From NCBI GenBank assembly GCA_000697335.1, contig JNEM01006315.1, forward strand, positions 1-14,531: a DNA stretch of 14,531 nucleotides, read 5' to 3'. The notes under the pieces are model-generated. The model ran no database searches, was not told where the DNA came from, and saw only the letters and a list, made by a program, of their open reading frames with translations. Of this stretch, positions 1-8,279 are shown piece by piece (within the stretch, counting starts at the first letter, position 1; every line of letters starts with the position of its first letter). The DNA is from Conidiobolus incongruus B7586. Taxonomy: Eukaryota; Entomophthoromycota; Entomophthoromycetes; Entomophthorales; Conidiobolaceae. Position numbers and translations under genes: made by a program.

Positions 1-1
1 T

Positions 2-412
2 TATAAGGTTGTTTTCACTGGTCACAGTTTAGGAGGAGCTGTTGCAACCCTACATGCAGTTGATATGGCTGCTAAGATCAAAGAAAAAGGTTTCAATGTT
101 GAATTGTACGCCTACCACTCTCCTCGTGTTGGTAACATGGCATTTGTCAATCATGCTATTAGCTTGGACTTCCCCATTGCTAGATACACCAATAAGGGTG
201 ATTTAGTCAGTCATGCATTCCCTCGTCAATATGACTACGTTCATGTTCCTGGAGAATTCCACACAGATTTCTCAGATTTATTAGGTAAGAACTTCCGTCA
301 ATGCAAACAAGACCATGATGAAGATCCTGAGTGTGGCTGGAAAGAATGGAAGAACATTTGGTTACCTGATCATGCTTTTGGCTTTGGTAGAGTTGTCAAC
401 TTCTTTTGTTAA
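2..412 (+). CDS. Secreted class 3 lipase, copy A (5' end outside window)
   Basis: This is the C-terminal 136 residues of a triacylglycerol-lipase-like alpha/beta hydrolase (class 3 lipase family). The frame is open from base 2, so the gene continues upstream of the window. Aligned to the complete copies it starts at residue 205. It contains the nucleophile elbow GHSLGG (Ser at equivalent position 213), the acid residue in NKGDLVSHAFP (Asp271) and the catalytic His in LPDHAFGFG (His328). It also has the paired Cys305 and Cys315 and the terminal Cys340, and ends FFC-stop. Known R. miehei lipase has the same Ser-Asp-His order and a last cysteine bonded to an N-terminal one. Its closest relative here is copy B, which lies convergent to it with about 18 differences in 136 residues; unlike B it keeps the normal GHSLGG. 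No break is seen in the visible part, so it looks functional. The secreted location is inferred from the complete paralogues because its own N terminus is missing. Confidence 0.93.
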   Translation, partial: YKVVFTGHSLGGAVATLHAVDMAAKIKEKGFNVELYAYHSPRVGNMAFVNHAISLDFPIARYTNKGDLVSHAFPRQYDYVHVPGEFHTDFSDLLGKNFRQCKQDHDEDPECGWKEWKNIWLPDHAFGFGRVVNFFC

Positions 413-437
413 TTTTTCAAAACCATTTAATTAATTT

Positions 438-443
438 AATAAA
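438..443 (+). terminator. Candidate polyadenylation signal of lipase copy A
   Basis: A perfect AATAAA lies 26 bases after the stop codon of copy A, a usual distance for a short fungal 3' UTR. In DNA this AT-rich the hexamer also occurs by chance, so position is the main support. I found no perfect AATAAA at a similar distance after copies B, C or D. Confidence 0.4.
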
Positions 444-2234
444 CTTGTATTTAGTATATGTATCTAGATATATATTCGTAGTTACTTTTACCAATTCTAT
501 TATTAAAATGCTTAATTATGTTTTATGAAAAAAAATAATTTTAAACATTTAATTATTTATTTTGGAATTTTATTCTTAGTTTAATATATACATCCCTTAA
601 TTATTTTTTCATAGTTTTTATTTAGAGTTGCACTTAAAACAACAATATTCTGACGAGAACATATTCAAGTTATTTAGAGGTTTCTTATTATATTTATACT
701 CAATTGATATTTGTATGAATAATAAATCTGAATAATATTCATAATTCAAATAACATATTTATAAATTAATATTTTATAGGAATTGTGTGTTTAAATATAT
801 TCACTAAAATGATTAATAAAATATTATAAAATATTTCCAAAAATATTGAATAATATTTGCATTAAGGTTATTTAAACTATACTATTATTTAATAAATGAG
901 TGATAGTGTAATATTATATTGAGTTATATATTTGCGTGGAAAATAAATATCAAAAATTTATCAAATCCTAATTTAACACATATTAATTTAATATTATTAT
1001 GATATATGAATATGATATAATAACCAAGTTGATCTTTTTGGATTTATATATTGATTTCTCTCCCTATTAAATATTTTTTAATACAATATTGATCATCAAA
1101 TGTGATTGAATTGAATATTGTATAATCAGATACAAATTAAATACATTTTTCACAATTTTGTATGAAAGTAAAGCTATTGTAATAATATAATTCAACAAAT
1201 ACAATATTTTAATTAATAGATCGCATTTTATATTAATACCTTAATTAATTATATTTTTATATTTTAATTATATATATTATAATTTTCAATTTTAATGTTT
1301 ACATTGTAACATGGATAATCGAAATTATATATTTTAAAATAATGTATTGTTTATTTTCATAGCCAGTATAATTTAATTCTATACAGTTATACTTTATATA
1401 ATATAGAAATTTTTCATATATTATATCAATGGATACTATTCACTATAAATATATATGGTAAATTATTACTTCAAAGTTATCTGATTTATCAAGGAATTTA
1501 TTTGATGTAAGATATGCTTTTTTAATATAGATATTTTTTTGAATTAAAATAGTGAAAAGATTAAATAAAAGTATCAAAATAATAAATGGAAAATATATGG
1601 AAATATTATATTGATAAATATTATATATTGAAATCTATCACAACAATCTTTGATAATGGGATAAAAAATAAATTTATTAATTTTTTTAAATAGTTAGTAC
1701 CAATACTTAATTGAATAGGTCCAATCAAATTTATTTAAATGCTGATTGTGGAATTTTTTATTATTATTAAAAATATTTTTTCATAAAGTTTATAAGTATT
1801 AAAAACATTCTAAAGCGTTAAAAGTTGAATATTTTACACTGTTTATATAATTTTGAATTTTTTTCATATTAATTTTGATTTGAGTAAAATTATAATATTA
1901 AAAAATTTATCAATTATCATTTTTCTTAATAATATTATTAAAATGTTTAATCATTAAAATTTAAGTTTTTAAAATTATATTGGAGTATTATGTAATTTTA
2001 TACTTTTCATCAAATAATATTTATAAAATTGTTACAATTTTATATTATTTTCCTCTAAATTAGCAAATTCAAGTAAAAAAGTAATTAAATTACTTACTTT
2101 AGATATTAAAAAAATATAACTATTGTATATTATTAATTTTACGAAAATTAAACTATATCAACAAGTAATAATGATATTAAAAATGAAAAACATAATGATA
2201 AATATCAGTTATATTTAAATATGAATTTCTAACT

Positions 2235-2252
2235 TATATATATATATATATA
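2235..2252. repeat. (TA)9 microsatellite
   Basis: Nine uninterrupted TA units in the gap between copies A and B. It is self-complementary and likely length-variable. No function is apparent. Confidence 0.9.
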
Positions 2253-2491
2253 GGAAAGGTTTTAATTTGTAATGTTCAAAGGTTTTCTTAACTAAAATCA
2301 ATATATAAATGAATTCCGAATATACAATATTTGATTTGTCTTATATCATTTTAGAACAAGTAAAGAGAAATTGATCCAAACTCATAATAATTTATGACCA
2401 TCATATTAATTTCATTAGATATAAATTAAAAATATTTAAAGTTAATAAAAAAATAAACTTTTAAAACATGTTCATCAAAGTGAATAATATA

Positions 2492-3514
2492 TTAACAAAT
2501 GAAATTTACAATATTACCAAAACCGAAAGCATGATCTGGTAACCATATATTCTTCAATTCTTTCCAACCACACTCAGGATCTTCATCATAATCTTGACTA
2601 CATTCACGGAAGTTCTTACCAATTAAATCAGATGAATCTGTATGAAATTCTCCAGGAATGTGCACGTAGTCATATTGGCGAGGGAATGCATGGCTGACAA
2701 AATCGCCCTTATTGGTGTATCTAGCAATGGGGAAATCTAAACTGACAACATGGTTGACAAAGGCCATGTTGCCTACGCGAGGAGAGTGGTATGAGTACAA
2801 CTCAACTACGAAGCCTTTTTCTTTAATTTTAGCAGCCATATCAACTGCATGGATCGTAGCAACAGCTGCACCCAAACTTTGACCAGTGAAAACGACTTTG
2901 TATCCTGTGAATTTGGGATCATTGAGCATGGTCATGATATATTCGTTAATCTTGGCTGCATTGGACTGGTAGACACCCAGGAACCCTTCATGAACCATTA
3001 CACCCTCAGGAGTGTTTGGCATTCTTACTTTACCATAACTCAAATTTCTCAACCAATTCTGAATATTAGTACTGCCTCTGTGTGAAATTATAATTTCTTT
3101 TGTTGTGGGTTCAAATCCAACAATGGCAAATGTACCATATCTTGCATGGTTGAAAGTTTTTGTTACTTGGTAATCAGGACATCCAATAACACATTTAAAG
3201 TCGATGATCTTGGAAAAGATACAGTACGAGTAGATAGCATGGCTCCAATGTCTAGCAACTTCTGAGTGAGGAGGAGTACGAACTTTGGTAGAAGTTTCTA
3301 ACTTTACAGGAGGCTTTAATTTACAGATTTTGAGTAAATCTTGGAAAAAGGTTTCCGGGATATTGAGAAGATCGTCAAAGAATTTTTTGGAATCCAATTC
3401 TAACAGCTCATTACTTGGACCATATTGATCCACTATTTGATCAATCGTCATATTGTTATAAGAAAATGTGGACAAGATGCCCATTGACAAAATTAAAGAT
3501 TTAATCAATTTCAT
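2492..3514 (-). CDS. Secreted class 3 lipase, copy B (variant GQSLGA elbow)
   Basis: This encodes a complete 340-residue class 3 lipase (alpha/beta hydrolase, Rhizomucor miehei type), expected to hydrolyse acyl-glycerol esters outside the cell. Residues 1-18 look like a signal peptide (basic MKLIK, then a hydrophobic stretch to TFS). Residues about 20-70 correspond in position to the family propeptide. The oxyanion and lid segment is at 144-161 (SHRGSTNIQNWLRNL). The catalytic triad is Ser213, Asp271 and His328. Cysteines 98, 108, 112, 305, 315 and 340 match the three R. miehei disulfides (98-340, 108-112, 305-315). N21-M-T and N157-L-S are glycosylation sequons. The elbow is odd: GQSLGA replaces GHSLGG of the other copies. 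The GxSxG pattern and Ser survive, but the conserved His before it (His212) is Gln and the second Gly (Gly216) is Ala. The start is supported by the signal peptide, an A at -3 and alignment with copies C and D. It is convergent with A and divergent from C. It is probably active, perhaps with changed specificity. Confidence 0.96.
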   Translation of the reverse strand: MKLIKSLILSMGILSTFSYNNMTIDQIVDQYGPSNELLELDSKKFFDDLLNIPETFFQDLLKICKLKPPVKLETSTKVRTPPHSEVARHWSHAIYSYCIFSKIIDFKCVIGCPDYQVTKTFNHARYGTFAIVGFEPTTKEIIISHRGSTNIQNWLRNLSYGKVRMPNTPEGVMVHEGFLGVYQSNAAKINEYIMTMLNDPKFTGYKVVFTGQSLGAAVATIHAVDMAAKIKEKGFVVELYSYHSPRVGNMAFVNHVVSLDFPIARYTNKGDFVSHAFPRQYDYVHIPGEFHTDSSDLIGKNFRECSQDYDEDPECGWKELKNIWLPDHAFGFGNIVNFIC

Positions 3515-3566
3515 ACTTTAATATGATTAATACAAAAGGTGATACTCATTGTTCGAGCTTATTTAT

Positions 3567-3578
3567 CTTTATATATAG
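3567..3578 (-). promoter_or_regulatory. TATA box of lipase copy B
   Basis: On the minus strand this reads CTATATATAAAG, ending 53 bases before the ATG. The core TATATAAAGAT recurs at nearly the same distance before copy D, which supports it over chance A/T runs. The implied 5' UTR is short, roughly 25-35 bases. Confidence 0.6.
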
Positions 3579-3603
3579 AGGAAAAGGGACATAAACTGAC
3601 ACT

Positions 3604-3651
3604 CAATCCATGAATAGATTCTTTTTATTAATGAGAACTTGGAAATGGATT
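3604..3651 (-). promoter_or_regulatory. Facing AATCCAT boxes upstream of copy B
   Basis: Reading toward the gene, AATCCATTT (3651-3643) is followed by AAGTTCTCAT and then, 33 bases after the first box, ATGGATTG (3611-3604), 25 bases before the TATA box. The two boxes are inverted copies. Copy D has the same order of elements (AATCCATTT, AAGTGTTCTTAT, ATGGATTG) before its own TATA box. Conservation in an otherwise unalignable promoter suggests a shared regulator-binding site. The factor is unknown. Confidence 0.4.
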
Positions 3652-3662
3652 TAAAAAGTACA

Positions 3663-3674
3663 GTGACTAGTCAC
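3663..3674. promoter_or_regulatory. 12-bp perfect palindrome GTGACTAGTCAC
   Basis: A perfect dyad 149 bp upstream of the copy B start and unusually G/C-rich for its surroundings. TGAC half sites facing each other are typical of fungal bZIP sites, although the usual spacings (TGACTCA, TGACGTCA) differ from the TA spacer here. A near match to TGACTCA, AGACTCA, follows at 3680-3686. I did not find the dyad before copies C or D. It is a candidate operator only. Confidence 0.3.
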
Positions 3675-6345
3675 ACTTTAGACTCAGTTAAATTTTATCA
3701 ATCTTTAACAATAAATTATCCAATCACTATTATTAAAATAAAAAATTATTTGAAATATTTTTCTATTAATTATATGTGTGAAAAATTTCCATATTTTATT
3801 CTCAAATAATATAGTACTTGAATAATTTATTCAATAATTCTGTCTAATCTCCTATTTTAAAAATTACTCTAACCAGTTCAAGTCATATCAATATGCATAA
3901 TATATTAATTTTATTAAATTGTTATATTTATTCATATATTACTATGACTATTAGTATAAGACCTCAATTTTCTACAAATCAATAATATATGATAGTTATT
4001 ATTAGTGATATAAAGGAAGAGTCTAATTATTAGAATTAATTAAATTTAAAAAAAATAAGAACTTGATAATTAAAATTATTATATATAATAATTGAATTAT
4101 ATTTTTAATATTACTCTATAAAATTCAAAATCAATTATCAATGCTAGTGTTGTATTTTAAATTTAATCATTTATTTTATATTGATAGTTAAACCAATATT
4201 ATTTCTATTTTAAGCTGGCTTTGTCAGTTTATAATTGAAGGATACTCTTTGTTCTCTTTGTTTTCTTTATTAGATTATATCCAAATCCCATATCATTTAT
4301 TTAAGCAATTATTTAAACCCAAAACTGATAAAGATAGAAGAATTTTTTTTCTTTTGGATATTCTGCTACAAAGCCTCAATAGTAGGTTTCAAACCTATAG
4401 TCCCAATATATTAAAGAGCAGGATTAATAAATAATTTACTAAATCATATTTTAAGTACTATTTTAACTATGACCTATATTTATAAAACTTAATATAAAAA
4501 CACAACACAAGTACAATTTATTATTTCAAATTAAGTTTTACATAATAGATAGACTTGTTTCTTGATATTAAATTTGTAATAACATAAAATTAAGAATATA
4601 CCAAATGAATTCTAATTTGGAGAAAGACATTATATGTAATTGAAATTATATATTAAAATTTTGAATATGGTATTCTATTATATACAGTAATCTATTAAAT
4701 ATCAATTATATTGAATATCAAAATTTTAAAACTATAATTTTAATATAATTAATCTTATAAATCTTTTATTCTGATATTGATAATTTAAATTTCAATTAAA
4801 TATTATAAATTTATCTATTATTTAATTTATTTGATTGAACTTGGATCAAATGTTAATACATACATTATAGAGTAAAATGTTAAGTGTATAAATTGTATTA
4901 TTAAGAAATGATAAAATAATTATAATATATTTTACAAAGTTATATGTAAATAAACTATAGTTAACATTTATTCGGTTTATAAATATATCTTTGACTGTTG
5001 GGCGATAAGGTACTAATTTGATAAAATATTGTTAATGAAAAAAAATTTAAAAATACAATAGATAATATGACAAATAAATATAATTCTTATAATAACAGAT
5101 TAAGTATTATTACAAAATGTATTCATGTTTATTTCAAACAGTAGTATAGAGAATATTATGTAATAATAATAAACAAAATTAATAATTTAAATCTAACTTT
5201 AAAATCTTTTTGAAAAAGTGGTAATAATAGTATTAATAAATGGATTGACATATAGTTCAAGATATATTTTAAAATGATTTTGCTTATGGATATAATGAGA
5301 TAATTAATCAAATAATTTTATAAGTAAAATCAAGTTATTTCAAAATTTTTCAATCAAATTGATATTGTCATTCTCATTCTTAGTGTATGAGTAAAAATTC
5401 TAAAAATTCAAAATTTTTTAATTTGAATATTCTAACTATTAAAATAAACATTAGTTAATCATTTTGATTTAATTTATAGATTATTAAAAATTATACATAT
5501 AATAATATTTTTAATAAAAGATTTGAATATTCGTTAGTTACAATCGATTAAGTTTGGTTAATCAGATTAATATACTGTTAATTATTTAATCACTCACAAT
5601 ATTAATTTCAATATAGCTATAAAACTAATACCTTTATTTATAAAAAATGAATTTTAATTAAACTAATTCAATTTATAAACAGGTTTATATAATTGAGAAT
5701 ACTTTAATTTAAATAAATTATATTAGGATATTAGTGAAAATTTTGAACTATAATTTTTCAAATTTAATGAAATTTTATATTTTATAGTTATTTGGTTTAT
5801 TGAAATTTAAAGCTATAGCTATTCATAATATATAAAAACATATAAATAACAATATTATAATGAAATATAATAAAAAGGAAATTGATGATAAGAGGTAATA
5901 GAAGATATAACAAAAAAGTTAGCATAATTAAATGACAAAATATAAACTATATTTCATTGTTATGTTTTGATAATGTATATAATATAAACTAATTAAGTTC
6001 ATATTAAAAGCTAAATTATTTATTTTTTAAATAATTTATTTGATTAAATTTACTTAAGGTATTTCATTAATAGATACAGAATAAGTTATATTTAAATATT
6101 ATAATGTATATATTAAAAAAATTAACCAATATTTATAATATAAACTTATTATGAATATGAATAAAAAAGTTTTATTATCAAGGAGTTAACTAAATATAAT
6201 TTAGCTTTAAGAAATATTCATTGACGATTGATATATAATATCGAGATCCAATGTTATTAATTAAGATATATGTTAATAAAATACAAACAAAACATTAATA
6301 ATTATATTAATATGACCAAAAAATATATTTGAACAATTTTATAAT
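3675..6345. other. AT-rich gap between copy B promoter and solo LTR
   Basis: About 2.7 kb of very AT-rich sequence with no convincing gene. It includes one less AT-rich patch (4192-4440, listed separately) and many short A/T palindromes of the kind expected by chance at this composition, for example a 20-bp one at 4074-4093. Otherwise I see nothing in it. Confidence 0.65.
4192..4440. other. Less AT-rich patch with a short open frame, unidentified
   Basis: From 4201 to 4440 there are 63 G/C in 240 bases, well above the neighbouring DNA. On the plus strand one frame is open from a stop at 4189-4191 to a stop at 4432-4434 (80 codons), but it has no ATG: the first usable start-like codon is TTG at 4249. 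The peptide begins with hydrophobic and aromatic residues and then becomes basic. I recognise no family, and its composition is not like the lipase genes. It could be a relic of an old insertion or gene exon, or chance. I do not call it a gene. Confidence 0.3.
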
Positions 6346-6350
6346 CTATA
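6346..6350. repeat. Target-site duplication, left copy (CTATA)
   Basis: CTATA directly precedes the TG end of the LTR and is repeated exactly after its CA end at 6846-6850. A 5-bp duplication is usual for Ty3/Gypsy and Ty1/Copia integration. Confidence 0.85.
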
Positions 6351-6370
6351 TGTCACGACCCATCGTGACA
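6351..6370. repeat. Palindrome forming the 5' end of the LTR
   Basis: Arms TGTCACGA (6351-6358) and TCGTGACA (6363-6370) pair perfectly around a CCCA loop. The right arm repeats the GACA found at the far 3' end of the LTR, so integrase-recognised end sequence occurs both at the tip and just inside it. Confidence 0.85.
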
Positions 6371-6531
6371 TTATCCAAAACAAGGTCATATTAAGAACAA
6401 AACGAAAGTCCCCGAAGCAAGCCAAAATAAGTAAAACAATTAGTATAGAATAAGGAAACATAAAAGAAAACACCAGAATAGTTCACTCAAGTATTCTGGT
6501 CATTCCTTGAAAGATCCAAAGAACTAATAAA

Positions 6532-6547
6532 CTCTCTCTCTCTCTCT
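6532..6547. repeat. (CT)8 run inside the LTR
   Basis: Eight CT units lie 14 bases before the TATA-like CTATAATAAG. Pyrimidine runs near the start site are common in fungal promoters, so this may be part of the LTR promoter. Confidence 0.75.
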
Positions 6548-6845
6548 AAATCAGAGCACCCTATAATAAGAACATACATTATGGTAATGCTTCGTTATAT
6601 TTTCTCCCCTATAGTCCTAAAAGAGAACCCCCTTGCGGAACCTACGCAGGTATCCTCAATTGTATTCGTCGTCGCCGTTCTATGTATATTGATTAGCTGG
6701 GGAGGAATTTGGGTGACTACTGGGATTAATCGTTGGATCATGCGCTTATGTTTATTAATGAGTTGGGGAATCCTTATACATCGATGTGATGATCTCGTGA
6801 CGAATTCCTCGGCCCCTCATTGGCGGATCTTAGAGGCCATTGACA

Positions 6846-6850
6846 CTATA
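6846..6850. repeat. Target-site duplication, right copy (CTATA)
   Basis: Exact repeat of 6346-6350, directly after the terminal CA of the LTR. It fixes the LTR right end at 6845. Confidence 0.85.
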
Positions 6851-8216
6851 TTAATTAATATTTAAAATTCATAAACCTAGTTTGGTTATTTCTAAATTGA
6901 GCAAAAATAATTTTAACTTGAAAACAATTTTTAATTTAAATAAATTGAAGAGAGTAAAATTATTAAATATTATTGGTTAAAAATTCTTTATTTTGTTAAA
7001 ATTATTTCGGTTAAATTAAAATAAAATAATAATTTTATCATTAATTGTGATTATCATCCAAGATTAAAGGTTAAATTATGAAAGATATTATTATCTAATT
7101 TAAATTATGATGTTTTAAATTTATGGCTTATATTTAAAATATTTGATAATCTGATTATATTGGATCAAGCAATACAATTTGGATAAATATGTGTGGCAGC
7201 CATATTTACAATAATAATAATATTATTATTATTACTTTTGAATAACTCAAATTATATTTTTTTTTCACATTAAAATGAATATCAATTTTCTCATAATTTC
7301 AATTAAAATTTCAATAAAATTTTAAAAATTTTCAAATAAATTTTATTCAGTTATTTAAAGTTATTAATAAAATGAAAAATATTAAATTTTAGATTATTAA
7401 TAAATAGTTTAAAAATGAATTGAATAAGGTTAAAATACACTTTAAATAATAGATACTTGATTTATATTACAAATTTTCAAATTTATTAGAAATAATCATA
7501 CAATCAAAAAACCAAAAATGAACTAATTCGAAGATAAACGAATAAAAAAATAATTAAAAATTGAATTTCTTTCACAAATGGTGTTAATTAATCAAGTCAC
7601 TTATTATCCACCAACTGTTTTATTTTGTCATTTGAAATTTAAACGAAAAACTATTCAAAATAAAGTTTATATTTTTAATAGAAGTATATTTAACTTTAAA
7701 ATAATATCTGTTATCTTTGTTCAATATTTAACATCGAAAATTATTCTATAGTTTAATTTTATTTCTAATAGTTTTTTAAAGTATAATTCAGAATATTGAT
7801 ATTTTTTTATTCATCCAATATAATAAAAAAGAGTTAAAACCTTGTAGTTGTACTTTTTTAAGTGAACCTTATAAGATCATTTCAAGTTCTTATTAATTTA
7901 ATATTATTACTTAATATCATGTGATTAAATTCAAATTACTTAAATTGTTGAAAATCAATTTTATTTTAATTTATTAGAATAATATAAGATTTTAGTAAAA
8001 TCAAAATCTAAAATTTATTTTAGTGATTAAAATCATACCTCTGAATTATATTGATTAATAAATTTCAAGCTCAGCAATAAAATTATTTGTTATAATTTTA
8101 ATTGAAAATGAGCTTAATATATTCGATGTTTATCATGATTATCTATTTTTGTAAGTGTTTCTGAGTTTAAACCGTAGATTAGCTTGACAATTATTTGGAA
8201 TTGTTAGATAGAAGAA
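6851..8216. other. AT-rich gap between solo LTR and copy C promoter
   Basis: About 1.4 kb of AT-rich sequence without a credible reading frame or RNA gene. It has a perfect trinucleotide palindrome at 7210-7233. AAGTGTTTCT at 8153-8162 resembles the AAGT...TTCT segment found in the copy B and D promoters, but the flanking ATCCAT boxes are missing here. Confidence 0.6.
7210..7233. repeat. (AAT)4(ATT)4 perfect palindrome
   Basis: Four AAT units are followed directly by four ATT units, giving a 24-bp perfect inverted repeat without a spacer. It could extrude as a cruciform. It probably arose from microsatellite slippage. Confidence 0.85.
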
Positions 8217-8226
8217 TATATATATT
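8217..8226 (+). promoter_or_regulatory. Candidate TATA box of lipase copy C
   Basis: TATATATATT ends 54 bases before the ATG, the same spacing as the TATA box of copy B. It sits in a 14-bp palindrome (8214-8227). It lacks the AAAGAT extension shared by copies B and D, so the copy C core promoter is of a different type or has drifted. Confidence 0.45.
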
Positions 8227-8279
8227 CGAAGAAATTCCATATCAGCAACTCATATTATACAATTAATAATAATTCAAGC

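Larger units (their letters stand above)
413..2491. other. AT-rich gene-free gap between convergent copies A and B
   Basis: About 2.1 kb of low-complexity A/T sequence with no sizeable reading frame and no RNA gene or transposon end that I can recognise. It should hold the 3' UTRs of copies A and B, since both genes end into it. Apart from the AATAAA near copy A and a short TA microsatellite, I see nothing in it. Confidence 0.7.
6351..6845 (+). mobile_element. Solo LTR of an LTR retrotransposon, probably Ty3/Gypsy
   Basis: A 495-bp element starting TGTCA and ending TGACA, so its ends are inverted copies with the canonical TG...CA limits. It is flanked by a perfect 5-bp duplication CTATA. It is much richer in G/C than the DNA on both sides. 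It contains a 5'-terminal palindrome (6351-6370), an inverted repeat with 9-bp arms (6472-6480 and 6492-6500), a (CT)8 run (6532-6547) and a TATA-like CTATAATAAG (6561-6570). The latter two favour plus orientation. No primer-binding site, gag-pol region or second LTR is in the window, so it is a solo LTR left by recombination between the two LTRs of a full element. Family assignment rests on the TGTCACGACC start common in Gypsy LTRs and is tentative. The intact duplication and the contrasting composition suggest a fairly recent insertion. A 94-codon frame at 6581-6865 runs out of the LTR into flanking DNA and is not a gene. Confidence 0.88.

Noticed and set aside
3108-3118. Perfect tRNA B-box-like string GGTTCAAATCC on the plus strand
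   Set aside because: It is the antisense of codons for Gly-Phe-Glu-Pro in copy B. No acceptor, D-arm or A box fits around it.
3511-3549. 13-codon upstream frame on the minus strand whose TGA overlaps the ATG of copy B
   Set aside because: Whether it is transcribed depends on an unknown start site about 30 bases from the TATA box. An ATG and stop this close arise easily by chance, and copies C and D show no equivalent that I could see.
4074-4093. 20-bp perfect A/T palindrome
   Set aside because: Composed only of A and T. Such palindromes are expected by chance in DNA this AT-rich.
4382-4398. T-arm-like hairpin GTAGG...CCTAT in the unexplained patch
   Set aside because: The loop lacks the conserved C at the expected place, and no matching acceptor 5' strand lies about 70 bases upstream, so it is not a tRNA gene.
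6581-6865. 94-codon frame with hydrophobic stretches, resembling a small membrane protein
   Set aside because: It lies inside the LTR, and its last codons cross the LTR end and target duplication into AT-rich flanking DNA. It is a by-product of the LTR's higher G/C content.
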